Shown here: piece by piece, positions 6,512 to 7,878 of the stretch
Position numbering within the stretch: position 1 is the first letter of the stretch
Layout: every line of letters begins with the position of its first letter
DNA from: Fibrobacter sp.
Lineage (GTDB): Bacteria; Fibrobacterota; Fibrobacteria; Fibrobacterales; Fibrobacteraceae
Reading direction: 5' to 3'
Length of the DNA: 7,878 nt
Assembly (NCBI GenBank): GCA_012515825.1
Contig: JAAYXQ010000092.1
Location: forward strand, 1 to 7,878
Program-made: the position numbers and the translations under genes
The notes under the pieces: generated by a model
The model's database searches: none
Told to the model about the DNA's origin: nothing
Seen by the model: the letters and a program-made list of their open reading frames with translations, nothing else

Positions 6512-7693
6512 ATGAATCAAAACGACTATCAAGGTTTTTCTTTTTCTGAAAAAGATCGCAAAAGAGCTCTTCAATACGATGCTGATTTCGAGCATTTACT
6601 TACACATTTTAAGTCATTCAAGAAACCTATTCCGAACTTTCTTCCTGTTGTTCTTGCTTGGATTTTTATATTCACCTTTCCTCTTTTATTAATGATGGAT
6701 TATAGAAACAAGCCCTTAATTGAAAATCTGACAAGCGTTATTTCTATTTATATTCCTCTTATTTTTGCCGCACTAATTTTTTTCCTAAATCAAGCTTTCT
6801 TAATCCCTCGTTACTTTATACGTGGTCGAATAAAATTTTACGTATTCATCAATATTTTTCTTGTCTTTATTGCGATGTCTTTTAGAGACCTTATGATTTT
6901 CTTATTAACAAATCCTGGTCCCATATCTATTACAAGCGCTATTGCTCATTTTTTTGATTCAAAAGAAGTTTTTGCTTATAGTCGAACAGAACGTTTTCAA
7001 GTATTTGTTTTGTTTTTAGTTCTAGTTTTTATTAATTGTGGAATTAACATTGCTTTTAGCGTTAGTCTCCGACAAACAAAGCATGCTCAATGGTTTAGAT
7101 ATCGTGAAAAAATGGCTTTACAAACAGAACTGTCTTTTCTAAAAACACAACTTAGCCCTCATTTTTTATTTAATACTCTTAATAACATCACAGCTCTTAT
7201 TGATACGAACTCTTCTCATGCAAAAAAAGCCATTGTTCAACTTTCTAAATTACTTCGTACTATTCTTTATGAAACTAAAACAGATTACATCCTTCTAGAA
7301 AAAGAGCTTGAAATTATTAAAAAATACACCGATCTAGAAAGATTACGATTACCTGAAGATTTTGATTTTGAACTTACTACAACTATTGAAAATAAAGAAG
7401 CAAAAATCACACCACTTATTTTTATGCCTCTTGTTGAAAATGCGATCAAGCATAGTTTTTGCCCTTCATTAAAAAATTACATCCATGTTCAAATTCAAGA
7501 AAAAAATGGTTTTATTACTTTTATATCTGAAAATTCTTGTTGTCCATCTACAAAACATAAAAATACACAAGGTGGAATTGGCTTGAATACTTTTATAAAA
7601 AGAATGGATTCTTTTTACTTGAACGAATATTCTTATAAAGCAACGCAAGAAGAGAATTCATATAAAGTATTTTTGAGATTTAAAAGTAGATAA
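6512..7693 (+). CDS. LytS/YehU-type membrane sensor histidine kinase
   Basis: A 393-residue inner-membrane sensor kinase of the His_kinase (LytS/YehU) family, which normally phosphorylates a LytTR-type response regulator. Residues 1-42 form a polar cytoplasmic segment. Four membrane helices follow at about 43-62, 75-98, 108-131 and 163-186, with short loops and no separate sensor domain. The phosphoacceptor motif LKTQLSPHFLFNTLNNI (210-226) carries His217. The ATPase domain has PLVENAIKH (306-314, Asn310) and the glycine box GGIGLNT (354-360). Length and layout are typical for Bacteroidota and related phyla. The signal sensed is unknown. The ATG has an AAGAG element about six bases upstream. 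The gene is divergent from the sigma-factor gene and has no response regulator beside it in the window; a tandem repeat array lies downstream. Three sampled 60-base stretches have about 22-28% GC by hand count, against 47-48% in single stretches of gyrB and the S41 gene, hinting at a different history or weaker codon selection. Confidence 0.93.
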   Translation: MNQNDYQGFSFSEKDRKRALQYDADFEHLLTHFKSFKKPIPNFLPVVLAWIFIFTFPLLLMMDYRNKPLIENLTSVISIYIPLIFAALIFFLNQAFLIPRYFIRGRIKFYVFINIFLVFIAMSFRDLMIFLLTNPGPISITSAIAHFFDSKEVFAYSRTERFQVFVLFLVLVFINCGINIAFSVSLRQTKHAQWFRYREKMALQTELSFLKTQLSPHFLFNTLNNITALIDTNSSHAKKAIVQLSKLLRTILYETKTDYILLEKELEIIKKYTDLERLRLPEDFDFELTTTIENKEAKITPLIFMPLVENAIKHSFCPSLKNYIHVQIQEKNGFITFISENSCCPSTKHKNTQGGIGLNTFIKRMDSFYLNEYSYKATQEENSYKVFLRFKSR

Positions 7694-7741
7694 ACAATTG
7701 AGATACGTAAGTTTTCCGATAAAGCGGCAGCCAATAAATTT

Positions 7742-7878
7742 GAAGTAAACAACAAAATCTGATAAGACGATTTCATAAAATTATAAAGTAAACAACAAAA
7801 TCTGATAAGATGATTTCCTAAGATCATAAAGTAAACAACAAAATCCGATAAGACGATTTCCTGAGATCATAAAGTAAA
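7742..7878. repeat. 43-base tandem repeat array, continuing beyond the window
   Basis: Three complete units lie head to tail at 7742-7784, 7785-7827 and 7828-7870, and the first eight bases of a fourth (AAAGTAAA) end the window. By hand alignment units 1 and 2 differ at five positions, units 2 and 3 at three, all three of the latter being transitions. The first two thirds of the unit (from AAGTAAACAACAAAATC to GATTTC) is nearly fixed; the last ten bases vary most. Each unit keeps AAATC and GATTT ten bases apart, able to form a weak 5-base-pair hairpin. There is no spacer sequence between units, so this is not a CRISPR array. The period is not a multiple of three and no credible coding frame runs through it. 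It starts 48 bases after the kinase stop. The function is unknown. Confidence 0.93.

Noticed and set aside
6327..6515. Plus-strand open frame of 62 codons in the divergent intergenic region
   Set aside because: It starts with TTG, has no ribosome binding site, overlaps the candidate sigma-gene promoter and operator-like repeats, and has low-complexity composition.
7633..7827. Minus-strand open frame of 64 codons across the repeats and the kinase 3' end
   Set aside because: It overlaps the kinase gene antisense, is made of repeat sequence whose period is not a multiple of three, and resembles no known protein.
7742..7878. CRISPR array
   Set aside because: Units follow each other directly with a 43-base period and no unique spacers, and no cas gene is in the window.

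Overview
The window looks like a chromosomal housekeeping segment from an AT-rich Gram-negative bacterium of the FCB supergroup, with Fibrobacterota my best guess. The grounds are a GyrB of 637 residues that lacks the long insertion of proteobacterial GyrB, a short RpoD-type sigma factor (285 residues, no region 1.1), an S41 peptidase with a long C-terminal extension, an MlaE-type permease that implies an outer membrane, and a four-helix LytS/YehU-type histidine kinase. The taxonomic call rests on family resemblance, not on a search.

Left block, minus strand, positions 1-5327. Transcription runs right to left through five genes: an exported S41 carboxy-terminal processing peptidase, an MlaE-family lipid-transport permease, a small DUF721/DciA-type protein, DNA gyrase subunit B, and the N-terminal half of a trans-polyprenyl diphosphate synthase cut by the window edge. 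The gaps are 3, 2, 28 and 3 bases, so this is almost certainly one operon with translational coupling. It joins envelope upkeep (peptidase, lipid transport, polyprenyl carrier or quinone tails) to replication (the DciA-like helicase-loader candidate and gyrase).

Middle, 5328-6297. A strong intrinsic terminator for the minus strand (5371-5399) follows the sigma-factor gene and separates it from the peptidase operon. The sigma factor (5440-6297, minus) has the region 2 and region 4 signatures of the primary type, but its region 3.0 helix is unusual.

Right block. A 214-base divergent intergenic region (6298-6511) has a plausible sigma-gene promoter and two small inverted repeats. A plus-strand LytS-like histidine kinase follows (6512-7693). 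It is clearly more AT-rich than the operon, and no response regulator is seen in the window. Just after it a 43-base tandem repeat (7742-7878) begins, with three complete units and a fourth cut by the window end. I see no CRISPR array, insertion sequence, tRNA or rRNA. The repeat array is the least explained element; most other content is conventional core-genome material.
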